This document shows, in pieces, positions 16,193-23,364 of a stretch of DNA of 46,110 nt. Under the pieces are notes generated by a model. The model was not told the origin of the DNA. It saw only the letters and a program-made list of their open reading frames with translations, and made no database searches. The stretch lies in contig NZ_JMHT01000011.1 in the NCBI RefSeq assembly GCF_001905655.1, forward strand, positions 1 through 46,110, given 5' to 3'. A program made the translations under genes and the position numbers. The stretch comes from Mycobacterium sp. ST-F2 (lineage in GTDB: Bacteria > Actinomycetota > Actinomycetes > Mycobacteriales > Mycobacteriaceae). Each line of letters starts with the position of its first letter. Position 1 is the first letter of the stretch.

Positions 16193-16825
16193 CTACGACA
16201 ACCGCTGCGCGAGGGTCGCCTGGCCGGGGCCGCTCAATTCGGCGAGTGCTGCCGGGCGACCCGTCATCACCATGAGCAGGGCCTCACCGGTACCGGTCAC
16301 CTCCGGTCCCTCGCCGTGCTCCCAGGACACGTCGGTGGCTCTCAGGCGCAGTCCCCGGATCCGCCTGCCGGCGCCGAGTCGGGGATTGCCCGGGATGGCC
16401 GGCAGGATCCGTTCGAGGCGTTCGGCCGGGATGGTGCGTGGGTGGCCGAGTGCCCGCCTGATGTCCTGGTGATGGACGGTCCCGTCGACCAGGCCGATCA
16501 TCCCGCCGAACCCCGAGGTCAGTCCCTGCGGTCGCAGGTGGGCCTCGAGGAAGTCGACTAGTTGGGCGGGGGTGTAGGACGCGAAGTCCCGCACACCCAC
16601 CTCGTTGGCGTGGACGATCCAGCCGCGGGCGAACCGCTGCACCAGGCCGACCACGCCGAGTTCCTCATAGCTGATGACATGCGAGACAACGTCTTTGACA
16701 GACCACACGGTGCACAGGGTCGGGGCCTGCCAGTCGGCGTCGGACAGCGTCCGCAGATACGCGGCGAAGTCGCGGCGCTCCTCGTAGGCCAGGTCCATCA
16801 TGGAACGCTGCGCCGGCACGGTCAC
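16193..16825 (-). CDS. Mycothiol-dependent maleylpyruvate isomerase-type (DinB-like) protein
   Basis: A 210-residue cytosolic protein. The N-terminal four-helix bundle fits the MDMPI_N/TIGR03083 family: DLAYEERRDFAAYLRTL, then TLCTVWSVKDVVSHVISYE with a candidate metal-ligand histidine near 48, and a second in DGTVHHQDIRRALG (about 125). Members are metal-dependent, and some use mycothiol. The C-terminal half (about 145-210) resembles the SCP2-like part of the family. The GTG at 16825 overlaps the stop of the SRPBCC gene (GTGA at 16825-16822), so the genes are coupled. It is the last gene of an ArsR-SRPBCC-DinB-like operon. The substrate is unknown. Confidence 0.8.
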   Translation of the reverse strand: MTVPAQRSMMDLAYEERRDFAAYLRTLSDADWQAPTLCTVWSVKDVVSHVISYEELGVVGLVQRFARGWIVHANEVGVRDFASYTPAQLVDFLEAHLRPQGLTSGFGGMIGLVDGTVHHQDIRRALGHPRTIPAERLERILPAIPGNPRLGAGRRIRGLRLRATDVSWEHGEGPEVTGTGEALLMVMTGRPAALAELSGPGQATLAQRLS

Positions 16826-17298
16826 GCCTCCTCGGCGGCGAGGTCCCGGTACCGGGCGAGGTACAGCGGCCACCCGGCCTCGCCGTCGACACCGTCGGCC
16901 ACCGAGCGCCAATCGGTGCCGTGCCGCTCCAGATGCCGGTGTTCCAACTCGACGCGCGTTCGCGCGTCGGACTCGGCGACGAAGCGCACCTCGACCTCGC
17001 TGGTCTTCTCGAGGTCGGATTCGACCTGCCATGTCGGCCCGATGTCCCACGAGAACACCACTCGACTCGGCGGCTCGTAAGCCAGCACGCGCGCCCACCG
17101 GCACGTGCTGCCATCGGTCCCCACGTCGTAGATGTGGCCGCCCACATGGGTTTCGAACACCGTCTCCGCGATGGGTACCGCCAGCAGGTTGTGGTCGCGG
17201 GGCTTGATGGCGTCGAAGCGGCCGACGAACAACGCGAACGCCTTGTCGACCGGCGCCTCGACGACGACGCTCTTGCGGATCGGTGCCACGTCGGTCAT
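16822..17298 (-). CDS. SRPBCC/AHSA1-domain protein
   Basis: A 158-residue protein of the activator-of-Hsp90-ATPase-like SRPBCC superfamily, which forms a hydrophobic ligand cavity. Typical features are an N-terminal IRKSVVVEAPVDKAFALFV strand-helix, a central GGHIYDVGTDGSTCRWARVL, and PPSRVVFSWDIGP. The C-terminal long helix is rich in Ala, Gly and Trp (about 130-155). Genes of this family are very often placed directly after an ArsR-type repressor, as here, where the start overlaps the repressor's stop (ATGA). The pair may respond to a small hydrophobic compound; the ligand is unknown. Confidence 0.88.
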   Translation of the reverse strand: MTDVAPIRKSVVVEAPVDKAFALFVGRFDAIKPRDHNLLAVPIAETVFETHVGGHIYDVGTDGSTCRWARVLAYEPPSRVVFSWDIGPTWQVESDLEKTSEVEVRFVAESDARTRVELEHRHLERHGTDWRSVADGVDGEAGWPLYLARYRDLAAEEA

Positions 17299-17615
17299 GA
17301 ACGCTTCCCTTCTTCGTCGGCGATCTCCTTGAACGCCGTCAATGCCTTGTCCCAGAACATGTCCAGCTCGGCCCGGAGGGCCTCGACGCCACGTGGGTCA
17401 ACCTGGTAGAGGCGCCGGGTGCCCACTTGGCGGTCGGTGACCAGCCCGGCGCAGCGCAGCACTTTGAGGTGCTGCGACACCGCCGGCCGGCTGACCGGCA
17501 GCCCTGCGGCCAGCTCGCCGACTGCGCACGGCCCATCGGCCAATCGTTTGAAGATGGTGCGGCGGGTGCCATCGGCGAGTGCGCCCCAGGGGTCGGCGGT
17601 TTCGTAAGTGGTCAC
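17295..17615 (-). CDS. ArsR-family winged-helix repressor
   Basis: A 106-residue transcription factor. A winged helix-turn-helix (about residues 10-85) includes PWGALADGTRRTIFKRLADG, the recognition helix VSRPAVSQHLKVLRCAGLV and the wing VGTRRLYQVDP. It lacks the metal-binding CxC signature of arsenic or cadmium sensors, in line with the ArsR-SRPBCC subgroup. The GTG at 17615 is chosen because the -10-like TAGACT on the minus strand lies only a few bases before it, suggesting a leaderless mRNA. A longer frame to 18011 would run over the arr gene region. A perfect palindrome at 17621-17636 lies against the promoter and should be its own operator. Confidence 0.88.
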   Translation of the reverse strand: MTTYETADPWGALADGTRRTIFKRLADGPCAVGELAAGLPVSRPAVSQHLKVLRCAGLVTDRQVGTRRLYQVDPRGVEALRAELDMFWDKALTAFKEIADEEGKRS

Positions 17616-17620
17616 TAACG

Positions 17621-17636
17621 GTAAGTCTAAACTTAC
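17621..17636. promoter_or_regulatory. Palindromic operator and promoter of the ArsR operon
   Basis: GTAAGT-CTAA-ACTTAC is a perfect inverted repeat (16 bp). On the minus strand it overlaps a -10-like TAGACT, with a weak -35-like TTTTCA about 17 bases upstream. A further TTCGTAAGT copy at 17601-17609 and ACTTACGAA at 17631-17639 form a second, wider pair. Binding of the ArsR protein here would block its own operon. Confidence 0.65.
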
Positions 17637-17680
17637 GAAGTCCGATTGAAAAGGGTCGCCACAGCCCGACGCGACGCGAC

Positions 17681-18109
17681 TCAGTCGTAGATGACGGCGA
17701 GGCCACGTCGTTGCAGGTCGGCCAGCCCGTCGCGCATGGCCTGAAGCTGTTCGGCTGAATGCCCGACCCAATCGGTGAGTTCGCCGACGATTCGCACCGG
17801 TTCCCGGGTGCGGTAGGAGTGCGTCGGATTTCCGGGCAGCTTCTTGTCGGTCACGTTCGGGTCGTCCTCCAATGCGCCGAGCGGTTCCACGATGTAGATG
17901 CGGCACCGGCCGTCGCCCGCCGCGAGTTCGGCACCCCATGCCGCGGCGTCCAACGTCCGCGTGACGTAGACGTGGTTCGAGATCCGGCCTTCTTCGTAGT
18001 TCGACGCGCATCTGGGGATCAGCAGATCTCCGACCGAAAGGTCGGCTTTGGTGCCGTGCAGCAGCGCGCCCAACTCGTGCACTTCAAACGGTTTCGGTGT
18101 GTTCGTCAT
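17681..18109 (-). CDS. arr: Rifampin ADP-ribosyltransferase
   Basis: A 142-residue cytosolic enzyme that transfers ADP-ribose from NAD+ to a hydroxyl of rifamycins and so inactivates them. The sequence matches Arr along its length: FEVHELGALLHGTKADLSVGD is split by family motifs, followed by SNYEEGRISNHVYVT, LDAAAWGAELAAGDGRCRIY and EDDPNVTDKKLPGNPTHSYR. The final GLAVIYD is the typical end. The ATG at 18109 has GGGGGA just upstream; a longer frame to 18214 lacks a site and exceeds the family length of about 140 residues. Arr is an intrinsic resistance factor in many fast-growing mycobacteria. A rifamycin-associated element lies at 18157-18184, so expression is probably induced by rifampin. 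Confidence 0.95.
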   Translation of the reverse strand: MTNTPKPFEVHELGALLHGTKADLSVGDLLIPRCASNYEEGRISNHVYVTRTLDAAAWGAELAAGDGRCRIYIVEPLGALEDDPNVTDKKLPGNPTHSYRTREPVRIVGELTDWVGHSAEQLQAMRDGLADLQRRGLAVIYD

Positions 18110-18156
18110 GACGTCCCCCAGTCGTCTCATCTCCAGATCGGACGATTGTGCGGCAC

Positions 18157-18184
18157 GACCGGGGTCTTGCGGCAAGCCCCGGTC
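18157..18184 (-). promoter_or_regulatory. Rifamycin-associated element (RAE) upstream of arr
   Basis: The core GGGGTCTTGCGGCAAGCCCC (18161-18180, plus strand) closely matches the 19-bp inverted-repeat RAE that precedes rifamycin-inactivating genes in actinomycetes (GGGGCTTGCGGCAAGGCCC). The palindrome extends outward as GACC...GGTC to 18157-18184, with a single unpaired T. It lies 48 bp before the arr start codon. By analogy it makes arr inducible by rifamycins. Confidence 0.85.
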
Positions 18185-18284
18185 TCTGCCATAAATTGAG
18201 AGTGGGAGGAACATCCACGGCCGAGTTCGCCGGTACCGCTGGAAGGCGAATTATGTTGCGGGGCAATCACTTTTCGGCTGACGA

Positions 18285-19193
18285 TCACCCCGGCGGCGCA
18301 TAGCCGCGGGCCGCGACCAGATCGTGGGTCAGCTGCACGAACGCCGCGGCCGCCGCGCTCTGGTACCCGCCGTCGCGGCGCAGGAGCGCGACGGTCCGGG
18401 TCGGCATCGGTGGGTCGACCGGCACCGGTGTCAGGTGCAGGCGGTCATGGGTGACGGCATCCGGCAGGACCGTCGCCAGCGGTGTGCGCTGCACGATCTC
18501 GGTGAGGGCCTGGACGGAGTTGGCTTCGACGGAAATCCGTGGCTCGACGTGGTGCTCCGCGAAGTACAGGTCGATGTGGGTACGGGTCGCGAAGTCGCTG
18601 CAGAGCAGCGCCAGGTCGACGTCGTCCAGCGCTCCGACGGGCAACGGATCCGGCAGGGTCCGGGCCCGGGACGCACTCGCCACCAGGCCCAGGTGCTCGG
18701 TGAACAGCGCGGCGGCGTCGATGCCGGGGACAGGGGTGCCGATGAAGGCGATGCCGACGTCGAGGTCGTCGGCCAGGAGCGCCGCCTCGATGCCGTCCTG
18801 GGACATCTCGACCACTGTCAGGCTGATGCCGGGATGCCGCGCGTGCAGCTCGGCGGTGAGCGGGCCGACGAAGTAGGCCGTGAACGTCGGCGTGATGCCC
18901 AGGCGCAGGTGACCGCGCGAGAGGTCGCGGACGTCTTCGATGGCACGTTCGGCGGCGGCCAGCTCGCGGAGCGCGCACCGGGCCCGGTCGGCGTAGGCGG
19001 CACCGGCATCGGTCAGCCGCACGGTGCGGCCACTGCGGTCGAGTAGCTGGACGCCGAGCGTGTTCTCCAGCTGTTTGATCTGCTGGGAGAGCGTGGGTTG
19101 CGACACATACAGCTCTTCGGCGGCGCGGGAAAAGTTGCCGTGTTCAGCGACGGCGAGCAGATACCGCAGGTGACGGAGCTCTGGTCCGGCCAT
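18285..19193 (-). CDS. cynR: LysR-family regulator, probable cyanate operon activator
   Basis: A 302-residue transcription factor. The N-terminal winged helix-turn-helix (residues 3-62) has LRYLLAVAEHGNFSRAAEEL and VSQPTLSQQIKQLENTLG. The rest (about 90-300) is a LysR_substrate effector-binding domain in the periplasmic-binding-protein fold. The gene is divergent from a cyanase gene, cynS, which is the standard arrangement for CynR; identity rests on this context plus family. A T-N11-A box at 19204-19218, eleven bases from its start codon, fits autorepression together with activation of the divergent genes. Cyanate or bicarbonate would be the expected inducer. Confidence 0.82.
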   Translation of the reverse strand: MAGPELRHLRYLLAVAEHGNFSRAAEELYVSQPTLSQQIKQLENTLGVQLLDRSGRTVRLTDAGAAYADRARCALRELAAAERAIEDVRDLSRGHLRLGITPTFTAYFVGPLTAELHARHPGISLTVVEMSQDGIEAALLADDLDVGIAFIGTPVPGIDAAALFTEHLGLVASASRARTLPDPLPVGALDDVDLALLCSDFATRTHIDLYFAEHHVEPRISVEANSVQALTEIVQRTPLATVLPDAVTHDRLHLTPVPVDPPMPTRTVALLRRDGGYQSAAAAAFVQLTHDLVAARGYAPPG

Positions 19194-19203
19194 GGCACCA
19201 ACT

Positions 19204-19218
19204 ATAGGCAGCGCCTAT
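19204..19218. promoter_or_regulatory. LysR box between cynR and the divergent cyn genes
   Basis: ATAGGC-AGC-GCCTAT is a perfect palindrome containing the T-N11-A LysR motif (TAGGCAGCGCCTA). A second perfect inverted repeat, GTCCAA-N8-TTGGAC, lies at 19226-19245, and a -10-like TATATG at 19248-19253. The spacing suits a LysR recognition site followed by an activation site at the divergent promoter. Confidence 0.7.
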
Positions 19219-19297
19219 GAGAAATGTCCAAATTATCTATTGGACGTTATATGTGCTGTTCATGCATGGTGAATACAGCCAGAAAGGAATCATCATC

Positions 19298-19525
19298 ATG
19301 AAGAAGAACAGCCTCGCCGCCGTAGTGACAGGACTGGCCGCTGGAGCGCTTGCCGTCGCCGGTATCGCCCTGGCCGCGCCGGCGCTGGCGGACAGCGACG
19401 GCTCCGTGGCCCTGCCCGGGCCGGTTCCGGTGTACGCGCAGGATTCGTTCCTCGGCGGCGCCAATCCGTATGTGCCGTTCGGGACCAACCCGATGGTGCC
19501 GTACGGCACGTGGGCACAGCATTGA
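19298..19525 (+). CDS. Small secreted Pro/Tyr-rich protein in the cyanase locus
   Basis: A 75-residue exported protein. The ATG at 19298 follows AAAGGA ten bases upstream and starts a clear signal peptide: MKKN, a hydrophobic stretch (about residues 5-28) and cleavage near ALA-DS at 32. The mature peptide is about 43 residues with a near-repeat, NPYVPFGT then NPMVPYGT, and no cysteine. It lies between the cynR operator and cynS, with only 47 bp to cynS, so it should be in the same transcript. I know of no such protein in cyanase operons of other bacteria, and its function is unknown. An upstream start at 19217 would destroy the signal peptide. Confidence 0.72.
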   Translation: MKKNSLAAVVTGLAAGALAVAGIALAAPALADSDGSVALPGPVPVYAQDSFLGGANPYVPFGTNPMVPYGTWAQH

Positions 19526-19572
19526 TCCAGCCCTGAGTTCTCGGTCAGAAAACAATCCGGAAGGAAGACCCC

Positions 19573-20043
19573 ATGATCCACGCCCAGTTCGACCCGACCG
19601 CCCGTCAGCTCCTCGCCGCCACCGCCGTCGAGGCCAAGACCCGCAAGGACCTGTCCTGGCAGCAACTTGCCGACGCCGCCGGTCTGTCGGTGGCCTTCAC
19701 GACGGCTGCCATCCTCGGCCAGCACGCGCTGCCGGCGGAGTCTGCCCAGGCCGTCGGTGCCCTGCTGGGCCTGGACGACGACGCGGTGCGGTTGCTGCAG
19801 ACCATCCCGACCCGCGGCTCCATCCCCGGCGGCATTCCCACCGACCCGACCATCTACCGCTTCTACGAGATGCTCCAGGTCTACGGCACCACGCTCAAGG
19901 CGCTCGTCCACGAGCAGTTCGGCGACGGCATCATCTCGGCCATCAACTTCCGGCTGGATGTGAAGAAGGTTGCTGACCCCGACGGTGGCGAACGCGCCGT
20001 CATCACCCTCGATGGCAAGTACCTGCCGACGGTGCCGTTCTGA
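19573..20043 (+). CDS. cynS: Cyanate hydratase (cyanase)
   Basis: A 156-residue cytosolic enzyme, exactly the usual cyanase length. It converts cyanate and bicarbonate to carbamate, which breaks down to ammonia and CO2. The N-terminal helical domain (about 1-80) is helix-turn-helix-like. The C-terminal catalytic domain is nearly canonical: [20 protein letters not shown], with the catalytic Arg and Glu in YRFYE, the catalytic Ser in GIISAINF, and the ending LDGKYLP. Cyanase acts as a decamer of dimers. A GGAAGGAAG ribosome site lies before the ATG. It serves cyanate detoxification and nitrogen supply, under control of the divergent LysR regulator. Confidence 0.96.
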   Translation: MIHAQFDPTARQLLAATAVEAKTRKDLSWQQLADAAGLSVAFTTAAILGQHALPAESAQAVGALLGLDDDAVRLLQTIPTRGSIPGGIPTDPTIYRFYEMLQVYGTTLKALVHEQFGDGIISAINFRLDVKKVADPDGGERAVITLDGKYLPTVPF

Positions 20044-20164
20044 TTTCTTGCGCGGACTGCAATAATGTCAGTGGTTGATGTCACAAAAATTTTCGCAACA
20101 GCAAATTCTCGTGGCAAACTAGACGGAGACCACTGACGGTCGGCTTCGAGAGGATGGATGCAGC

Positions 20165-21217
20165 GTGGCGACGCACCTGCGAATGGCGGCGGTGACCTGG
20201 CTGGTTGCCGCGCCGGTACTCGGCGCCGGGGCGGCTAACGCGGTGCCGTCCGACCTCCCGCTTTCGCCAGGTGTTTCGGATGGGACTGGTGGAAACAGCT
20301 CAGGCACGTCACGCCCGGGCTTGTCGTCACTCGGAGATCTGCACAAGACCTTCGGCGGCCTGACCACCGCCGCGACCACGGCTGGAACCGGTGCGCTCAC
20401 GGGCTTCGGTGCCACGCCGTCGGCGGGCCAGCAACTGACACCCAGGTTCGGCGACGGTCGCAACGGCTCCAACATCTCCTCCGCGAACTCGTCCTCGGGT
20501 GCATCGACCAGTCAGCCGACGGGCGTCCTCGCTGGAACCCAGAGCACAGCTGCCAGCGAACCCACGAACGTTGCCGAAACCCCCACTCCCGCACCGTCGG
20601 TCCAGCCAATCGCCGCCCCGCTGGTCCAGGCGGCCGTCGTGACCGCGCAGGCTGCCGTCGTCGTGGCGGATGTCCCGCTGGCGCCGGTCACGGCGCTGTC
20701 GGGCCCGCTGCCGCCGGCCGTGAGCGAGCCGATCCAGAGTGTGGCCGCATTGCCGGGATTTGCTGTGGCGCAAGCGCTGCCACTGGTTCACGGGCTGACC
20801 TCGGAGGCGGCGGCGCTGTCGGCGGTCACCCTCATGCCCGCATCCGGTACGCCGCAGTCCGTCTCCTTCGACCGGAGTCTCGGCGCGCGCGGCGAGGCTC
20901 CCGCATCGCTTGGATCACAGCCGATTTCACGCTTTGCCGGGATCACCGGTGCGGCCGGCGAACTGCCGCAGGGCGGACCTCGACCGGCGGACCTGACCTT
21001 CGCCGCCGACAACACGATCGCCGCGGCCCCGGCATACCGGGCGGGCTACTCCGACGACCTGCGCGCAGCGGGCCTCGGCGAGGTCGCTGCCGTCGCGGTT
21101 CCCGGCTTCACCGGCCTACTGGTGCTGACCGGAGCGGGCGGGCTGATCGGCTTCCGGCAGGCCCGCGCGGGCCGTGCGATGCACGGCGGGACCCTCACCA
21201 GGTTTGCGAGTCGGTAA
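20165..21217 (+). CDS. Exported Ala/Pro/Ser-rich protein with C-terminal membrane anchor
   Basis: A 350-residue protein of unknown function. An N-terminal signal peptide (hydrophobic part about 7-22, cleavage near ANA-VP at 26) is followed by a long low-complexity region rich in Ala, Pro, Ser, Thr and Val (about 30-300). The C-terminus has one membrane helix (about 312-332, VPGFTGLLVLTGAGGLIGF) followed by a basic tail (RQARAGRAMH). This is the layout of a surface protein anchored in the membrane by its C-terminus. The conserved-looking anchor could be shared by a family of actinobacterial exported proteins. The GTG at 20165 is preceded by GAGAGGATGGA. It is followed by a strong terminator and is probably a single-gene unit. 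Confidence 0.72.
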   Translation: MATHLRMAAVTWLVAAPVLGAGAANAVPSDLPLSPGVSDGTGGNSSGTSRPGLSSLGDLHKTFGGLTTAATTAGTGALTGFGATPSAGQQLTPRFGDGRNGSNISSANSSSGASTSQPTGVLAGTQSTAASEPTNVAETPTPAPSVQPIAAPLVQAAVVTAQAAVVVADVPLAPVTALSGPLPPAVSEPIQSVAALPGFAVAQALPLVHGLTSEAAALSAVTLMPASGTPQSVSFDRSLGARGEAPASLGSQPISRFAGITGAAGELPQGGPRPADLTFAADNTIAAAPAYRAGYSDDLRAAGLGEVAAVAVPGFTGLLVLTGAGGLIGFRQARAGRAMHGGTLTRFASR

Positions 21218-21235
21218 CCCTCCTCCCGAATATTG

Positions 21236-21276
21236 AATTCACGACGCAGAGCCTGCCCTGCGTCGTGAATTGTTTT
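21236..21276 (+). terminator. Intrinsic terminator after the anchored exported protein
   Basis: AATTCACGACGCAG (21236-21249) and CTGCGTCGTGAATT (21258-21271) form a perfect 14-bp stem with an 8-base loop, followed by GTTTTG. It is one of the few classical terminators in the window with a T-run. Confidence 0.88.
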
Positions 21277-21574
21277 GCGGCTCAATGTACTTGGCGGTAG
21301 TGGTGCCGTCGTTATCCAAAGTTGTTGGGATGCACCATCTTTGGGTAAATGCCCAGGTGGGGGTGGTGGTGCTCGGCACCTGCCGAATGGCGTGAAATCG
21401 GTGCCTAGCACACATTCGCCCAAGTTTGCCAACCGACACGCCGATGTGGCGCCGCGGTGAATTCGGGGCGAGCTTCACACGACGTGCAAAGAACCCGGCC
21501 GACCGCTTAGTCTTATGCGGTACCCGCGAGTACGTCCATCCGACAATCCTTGGCCGACGCCGAACTTTGGAGCT
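21277..21574. other. Intergenic region before the L,D-transpeptidase
   Basis: There is no convincing gene. A -10-like TAGTCT occurs near 21508-21513, about 60 bases before the chosen GTG at 21575, and may serve the transpeptidase. The rest holds a G-rich tract (GGTGGGGGTGGTGGTG near 21356-21371) and no repeats that I could see. Confidence 0.5.
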
Positions 21575-22891
21575 GTGTTGACCTCATCCCGCCGTCTCCG
21601 TGGCGCCTGGCTGGCCGCTGCGCTGGCCGTCCTTGCCGTGCTCGGTGGAACGGTGGTGTCGTCGACGTCGCGCTGCCAGGAGGGGTGCAAGGTCGTCGCT
21701 GCGGCACGCGACCTGTCCGTCTCGCAGCCGGCCGCTCCCGAGCCTGCCGCGCTGCGCGTCCTGCCCGCCGGTGGGGCGACGGACGTCAGTCCGGCCGCGC
21801 CGGTGAGCGTCACTGCCGCCAGCGGCACCATCACCGCCGTGACGATGGTCAACGGGGCCGGAAAAGAGATTCCGGGAACCCTCGCGCCGGACGCCAAGAC
21901 CTGGACGCCCGCCGAGCAGCTGGGCTACGGCCGCAAGTACACGATGACCATCGAGGCGCGCGGCCCGTCGGGCATGCCGTCGCGGCAGACGTCCAGCTTC
22001 ACCACCCTCAAACCTGACTACCAGACCGCGGTCTACCTCAACACCGTCTCCGGAGCCTCGCTGCAAGAAGGCGGGACCTACGGCGTCGGCGTCGTCGTCA
22101 CCGCGCACTTCGACGAGAAGATCGAGGATCGGGCCGCCGCCGAGCGCAACCTCATCGTCACCACCAACCCGCCGGTTCCCGGTGCCTGGCACTGGGTCGA
22201 CGACGCCAACGCGCACTGGCGCCCGGAGAAGTACTACGCGCCGAACACGACCGTCACGGTCGCGGCCAATATCTACGGCGTCAAGCTCGGCGACGGTACC
22301 TACGGCCAACAGGACGAGCGCGTCTCGTTCCGGATCGGCAACGCCCACATCTCCATCGCCGACGACCACACGCACCAGGTGAGCGTCTTCGACAACGGGA
22401 AGCTGGTGCGCACCATGCCGACGTCCATGGGCATGGGTGGCACCGAGACCATCGGCAACACCGTGCTCTCGTTCTGGACGCCGCCCGGCGTCTACACCGT
22501 GATGGACAAGGCCAACCCGGTGATCATGGACTCCTCGACCTTCGGCCTGCCGGTCGGCAGCCGCCTGGGCTACAAGGAGACCATTCCGTGGGCGACCCGG
22601 ATCAGCCATGACGGCATCTACCTGCATCAGTTGAACTCGACCATCTGGGCGCAGGGCAAGCAGAACACCTCACACGGCTGCCTGAACCTCAACAGCGAGA
22701 ACGCCAAGTGGTTCTACGACTTCGCCGTGCCCGGTGACGTGGTCGAGGTGAAATACACCGGCGGCGCACCGCAGCAGCTGAACCAGAACGGCGACTGGAG
22801 CATGCCGTGGGATCAGTGGGTGCGTGGCTCCGCGCTGCCGCCGCCGCCCGTGCCGGCCGCGCCCGTCGCCGCACCGCTGCCGCCGCGCTAG
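21575..22891 (+). CDS. L,D-transpeptidase (YkuD) with Ig-like domains
   Basis: A 438-residue exported peptidoglycan cross-linking enzyme that forms 3-3 meso-DAP bridges. A membrane or signal segment (about 10-29) precedes two Ig-like domains (about 55-150 and 155-265). The YkuD catalytic domain (about 268-395) has the motif HGCLNLN with the nucleophilic cysteine, preceded by IYLHQLN. A Pro/Ala-rich tail ends the protein. The layout matches mycobacterial Ldt proteins of the LdtMt5/LprQ and LdtMt2 type, but there is no lipobox at the N-terminal cysteines (SRCQEGC), so it is probably not a lipoprotein. Start choice: the GTG at 21575 directly before the hydrophobic segment; 21515 would add 20 polar residues. 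Confidence 0.9.
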   Translation: MLTSSRRLRGAWLAAALAVLAVLGGTVVSSTSRCQEGCKVVAAARDLSVSQPAAPEPAALRVLPAGGATDVSPAAPVSVTAASGTITAVTMVNGAGKEIPGTLAPDAKTWTPAEQLGYGRKYTMTIEARGPSGMPSRQTSSFTTLKPDYQTAVYLNTVSGASLQEGGTYGVGVVVTAHFDEKIEDRAAAERNLIVTTNPPVPGAWHWVDDANAHWRPEKYYAPNTTVTVAANIYGVKLGDGTYGQQDERVSFRIGNAHISIADDHTHQVSVFDNGKLVRTMPTSMGMGGTETIGNTVLSFWTPPGVYTVMDKANPVIMDSSTFGLPVGSRLGYKETIPWATRISHDGIYLHQLNSTIWAQGKQNTSHGCLNLNSENAKWFYDFAVPGDVVEVKYTGGAPQQLNQNGDWSMPWDQWVRGSALPPPPVPAAPVAAPLPPR

Positions 22892-22933
22892 CGATTTCTG
22901 CGCGGTCGCCCAAACCGTCTATCTTGACCCCGA

Positions 22934-22945
22934 AAACCGCGGTTT
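22934..22945. promoter_or_regulatory. Perfect 12-bp palindrome between ldt and usfY
   Basis: AAACCGCGGTTT is a perfect palindrome without loop, 42 bases after the transpeptidase stop and about 100 before usfY. It is too short for a terminator and could be a dimeric-repressor operator. No SigF-type promoter was seen near it. Confidence 0.25.
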
Positions 22946-23046
22946 GGGTGCGTTCAGGAGTGCGACGGCGCCAAGTGTGAACTATCTCACTATGGCCCGT
23001 ATTTGGGCGTAGCCTTAGGGCATCTTCGGCAAGGAGGGAGATGCGA

Positions 23047-23352
23047 ATGAAGGGCGCGCACCATGATCCGGTGGATCATTCCCGAACCACACAGCCGCAT
23101 GCCGGTGAATCCTTCATCGACACGTTGTGGCTACCTGGCCTGGGCCTGATCGCACTCGGCATCGTCACCATCGCCGGCTTCGTCTTCGCAACCGCGTTCG
23201 GCCACACCGGACTTGAGCTACCGCTCGGCCTGATCGCCGGTGCGCTGGTCACCGCGGGGGCGCTCATCATCACGTTCGAGCACCTGCGGGTCAAGCGGGT
23301 CGAACAGCGTTGGCTGGCCGACCATCCCGAACGGCGCCTGCGCGCAGGCTGA
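23047..23352 (+). CDS. usfY: UsfY-like membrane protein
   Basis: A 101-residue protein with two membrane helices (about residues 28-47 and 53-75) and a charged C-terminal tail. The N-terminal DPVDHSRTTQPHAGES is the mark of UsfY, which in mycobacteria lies upstream of the sigF operon and depends on SigF; here it is a separate copy away from sigF. AAGGAGG at 23031-23037 is 9 bases from the ATG at 23047 but only 3 from the ATG at 23041, so 23047 is the better start. The function of UsfY is unknown. It converges with the pirin-GNAT gene, with 12 bp between stops. Confidence 0.78.
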   Translation: MKGAHHDPVDHSRTTQPHAGESFIDTLWLPGLGLIALGIVTIAGFVFATAFGHTGLELPLGLIAGALVTAGALIITFEHLRVKRVEQRWLADHPERRLRAG

Positions 23353-23364
23353 CCGCCTGGTGGC

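Noticed and set aside
13355..16561. Plus-strand open frame of 1068 codons opposite the propeller gene
   Set aside because: It is a mirror of the repeats on the other strand in high-GC DNA, with Gly/Arg/Asp-rich translation and no family motif. The minus-strand gene has a signal peptide and regular repeats.
22921..23046. SigF-type promoter before usfY
   Set aside because: No GTTT-N15-17-GGGTA arrangement could be found, although usfY depends on SigF in other mycobacteria.
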